This document shows, one piece after another, positions 12,227 to 12,751 of a stretch of 12,751 bases of DNA; the stretch's first letter is position 1; the number at the start of each line of letters is the position of its first letter. The notes below the pieces were generated by a model that ran no database searches, had not been told where the DNA came from, and saw nothing but the letters and a program-made list of their open reading frames with translations. The stretch covers positions 1 through 12,751 of the forward strand of contig JANWZY010000060.1 in NCBI GenBank assembly GCA_025061935.1, read 5' to 3'. The position numbers were made by a program, and so were the translations under genes. The stretch is from Verrucomicrobiia bacterium. GTDB lineage: Bacteria; Verrucomicrobiota; Verrucomicrobiia; Limisphaerales; DTLC01.

Positions 12227-12751
12227 ATGAGAGAACAGAAAACGCGGATGGAGAGTGTGGTACGTTCAATGCGGGTTGACGCACGGCATGGCGCAGGACC
12301 TGAGCAGACAGGGTTCACATTGATCGAATTGCTGGTGGTGATAGCGATTATTGCGATTCTGGCTGCGTTATTGCTGCCGGCGTTGTCCTCGGCCAAGGAG
12401 CGCGCTAAGCGCACGCAATGCATGAGCAACCTGCGGCAGGTCGCAACCGCCAGCATTATGTATGCAGGTGAAAACAACGACAGGTTTCTGCCCGCGTACG
12501 TTAACAGTGCAGGGCCGCCCCCGGTTTTTCAGCCCATAGCCCTTGATACGAACGTGATGGTGTCCGCTTGGGCAAGTGTGGGCTTACCTGTCAGGGCAGA
12601 CATGCAAAACAACTATTGGACATGTCCGAACCGGCCTTATTTACCGGCTTATAATCCGACATACAACCAATGGGGCATTGGTTACCAGTACTACGGCGGT
12701 GTGACACATTGGTTCAATAATGTCAGGCCGAATGGCGTGCCCTCGCGCAGT
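12227..12751 (+). CDS. Type II secretion-type pseudopilin (cut by window end)
   Basis: 175 codons are present and the frame is open to the last base, so the C-terminus is missing. A 29-residue leader ends in Gly29, and F30 begins FTLIELLVVIAI, a textbook prepilin peptidase and methylation site with Glu at +5. The helix is followed by SAKERAKRTQC and SNLRQVA, then YWTCPNRP and GYQYYGGVTHW, typical of the large family of verrucomicrobial pseudopilin-like surface or secretion proteins. The product should insert in the inner membrane by its N-terminal helix, with the globular domain outside. Start: ATG 12227 with AGG about five bases upstream; in-frame ATGs at codons 8 and 15 would give shorter leaders. 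Any H-X9-DG motif would lie beyond the window. It is separated from the upstream operon by about 0.9 kb and probably has its own promoter. Confidence 0.92.
   Translation, partial: MREQKTRMESVVRSMRVDARHGAGPEQTGFTLIELLVVIAIIAILAALLLPALSSAKERAKRTQCMSNLRQVATASIMYAGENNDRFLPAYVNSAGPPPVFQPIALDTNVMVSAWASVGLPVRADMQNNYWTCPNRPYLPAYNPTYNQWGIGYQYYGGVTHWFNNVRPNGVPSRS

Overview
The window looks like a chromosomal stretch from a verrucomicrobial bacterium (Limisphaerales/Pedosphaera-type). The best evidence is the partial gene at the right edge: its prepilin leader and the residues after it (G/FTLIELLVV, then SAKERAKRTQC.SNLRQV) are typical of the very abundant Verrucomicrobiota pseudopilin-like proteins, unlike the planctomycetal version (LLPAVQAAREAARR). 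Two more H-X9-DG / prepilin-type proteins support this. All supported genes are on the + strand. No rRNA, tRNA, CRISPR array, transposase or integrase was seen.

Layout. (A) 258-2118: a secreted, C-terminally membrane-anchored protein with LolA/RseB-like features; a small secreted Cys-containing ORF whose ATG overlaps its stop (ATGA) and which looks frameshifted; then a four-helix MauE/DoxX-type membrane protein with a Cys-Gly-Cys motif. (B) 2323-3836: a second secreted, C-terminally anchored protein, again joined by ATGA to a small secreted protein, here with 12 cysteines in the predicted mature part. (C) 4250-11313: a tight gene series. It has an H-X9-DG protein with an ordinary signal anchor in place of a prepilin leader, a prolyl-oligopeptidase-like hydrolase, a MauE-like / zinc-ribbon / pseudopilin fusion, and a 994-residue fusion of an O-antigen-ligase-like membrane domain, an alpha/beta hydrolase, more membrane helices and a transglutaminase-like tail without the expected catalytic Cys. 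(D) 11314-12226: about 0.9 kb with no convincing gene, then a canonical pseudopilin cut by the window end.

How the genes may work together (inference): nearly every product is predicted to be exported or membrane-bound. The MauE family is linked to disulfide maturation of exported Cys-rich proteins in methylamine-utilisation clusters, so the CGC-bearing MauE-like protein is a natural candidate oxidase for the Cys-rich secreted proteins. The O-antigen-ligase-like domain next to pseudopilins recalls O-oligosaccharyltransferases that glycosylate pilins. The strongest candidate for an undescribed system is the repeated unit [anchored exoprotein]-ATGA-[Cys-rich secreted protein] with MauE-like partners, together with the fused MauE/zinc-ribbon/pseudopilin and ligase/hydrolase/transglutaminase-like proteins downstream. 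No function is proven by sequence alone.

Base composition is uneven: 661-720 has 26 G/C of 60, while 5641-5700 has 40 of 60, so cassettes A/B and the operon in C may have different histories.
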